NCBI GenBank assembly: GCA_002393555.1
Contig: DGSP01000075.1
Coordinates: forward strand, 1 to 13,696
Reading direction: 5' to 3'
DNA length: 13,696 bases
From: Prevotellaceae bacterium UBA4359
Lineage (GTDB): Bacteria > Bacteroidota > Bacteroidia > Bacteroidales > Bacteroidaceae
The notes under the pieces were generated by a model, which was given only the letters and a program-made list of their open reading frames with translations, had not been told where the DNA came from and searched no databases. This document shows positions 13,193 through 13,696 of the stretch, piece after piece. How positions within the stretch are numbered: the stretch's first letter is position 1; every line of letters begins with the position of its first letter. The position numbers were made by a program, and so were the translations under genes.

Positions 13193-13441
13193 TCAGAGCG
13201 AATTAAGCCAGGCATTCATATCTGCCACATTAGTAAATGTCTTGCCCTCCCCTCTTGCGATTTGCCGTTCCGCCTTGTCCAACATCGCATCAAACTCCTC
13301 TTTCGACATCAGCGTCGGGTCCGGCTTTTTCGCTGCCAACTTCTTGATGTACTTCACAGCCTTGGCCAAAAGGTCCTCGTCTTGAGCCACGATGCCCAAG
13401 TTCTGCAAAAACTCTGCGTCTAACGGAATACTTGTTGTCAT
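13193..13441 (-). CDS. Antitoxin of the YoeB-type module
   Basis: This 82-residue acidic/helical protein lies directly upstream of the toxin. The toxin follows its stop by one base, the usual antitoxin-first order. The N-terminal half contains DEDLLAKAVKYIKKLAAKK. The C-terminal half SKEEFDAMLDKAERQIARGE is the type of segment that wraps RelE-fold toxins in Bacteroidota. I do not see a classic YefM/Phd N-terminal motif, so the DNA-binding mode is uncertain. ATG at 13441 is preferred over GTG two codons earlier; GGGA lies 12-15 nt upstream. Autoregulation at the promoter below is expected from the system type but not shown by a visible operator. Confidence 0.75.
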   Translation of the reverse strand: MTTSIPLDAEFLQNLGIVAQDEDLLAKAVKYIKKLAAKKPDPTLMSKEEFDAMLDKAERQIARGEGKTFTNVADMNAWLNSL

Positions 13442-13475
13442 AGTCACATTCCCTACATTTAACGATTTTACGCCA

Positions 13476-13506
13476 CAAATTTACACAAAAATCGCGACTT
13501 ATAAAC
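13476..13506 (-). promoter_or_regulatory. Candidate promoter of the toxin-antitoxin operon
   Basis: TAAATTTG (13483-13476, minus) fits TAnnTTTG. About 19 nt upstream lies GGTTTA, a partial match to the -33 TTTG. The leader to the antitoxin ATG would be about 28 nt. Confidence 0.5.
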
Positions 13507-13696
13507 CACCCCGCACAAAAAACTTTGATTATCGGAAGGAATTATCACCATTTACGCCCAATTCTTACCCGAAAACATGACAATACACATACCGCCCAGC
13601 CATCACCGAACCTGAGCCAACCCTTATCGTAAGTAAGGCCACAAGTAGTCAACCCCAATCGTCAAACTACAGATATTAAGAAACAAATTAGCATAA
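13507..13696. other. Non-coding end of window
   Basis: I see no convincing coding frame, RNA gene or long repeat here. The next gene probably begins beyond the window edge. Confidence 0.5.

Overview
The window looks like a Bacteroidota chromosome, most likely Prevotellaceae (Prevotella/Segatella-like). The evidence is a TAnnTTTG-type -7 promoter box in front of the tRNA gene, the Bacteroidota-type topoisomerase IV A subunit, the short (336 aa) phosphate acetyltransferase, and the capsule-type glycosyltransferases. Species cannot be fixed from sequence reading alone.

Region 1 (1-4370, plus strand, visibly AT-richer) is the 3' end of a surface-polysaccharide cluster. It holds a partial serine-acetyltransferase-like hexapeptide protein, a GT4 glycosyltransferase, a WcaF-like acyltransferase and a GT2 glycosyltransferase. 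The last three overlap by ATGA and are probably translationally coupled. A hairpin terminator at the end of the GT2 gene is followed by a candidate promoter and a separate nucleotidyltransferase-fold gene (PF14907-like), closed by a strong terminator at 4332-4370. All three complete transferase genes contain G homopolymers (7, 8 and 6 G) that could act as phase-variation switches.

Region 2 (4434-12727, minus strand, GC-richer core) reads, in transcription order: pta, a GxxExxY gene, ackA, a four-helix-bundle (23S-IVP/S23-like) gene, parC, a DUF3316-like outer-membrane protein gene, an S41 lipoprotein protease gene, and tRNA-Leu(UAG) with its own promoter and terminator. pta and ackA make ATP and acetate from acetyl-CoA. 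parC, DUF3316 and S41 are coupled by 1-4 nt overlaps.

The most unusual feature is that nearly every junction in this co-directional run is occupied by a long inverted-repeat element. (i) A 42-bp inverted repeat built of AGTGAAA heptads plus the core AATCTAAGTTACC encloses the four-helix-bundle gene between ackA and parC. (ii) An ORF-less miniature of the same element, with 38-bp arms and a 35-nt loop, lies between S41 and the tRNA. (iii) A solo arm of the same family lies directly after pta. (iv) An unrelated AT-rich inverted repeat of about 49 bp encloses the GxxExxY gene and separates pta from ackA. This layout (stem, small ORF in the loop, other arm) resembles the intervening sequences known inside 23S rRNA genes, but here it sits between protein-coding genes. 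The heptad arms supply the stop codons of ackA and the S41 gene. The four-helix-bundle gene carries a 4-bp GAAA duplication that frameshifts its last helix.

Region 3 (12728-13696) has a further inverted-repeat element with two terminator-like GC-rich hairpins (12753-12886). Next to it is a YoeB/Txe-type toxin gene preceded by its antitoxin gene, with a Bacteroidota-type promoter. The last 190 bases show no convincing gene.
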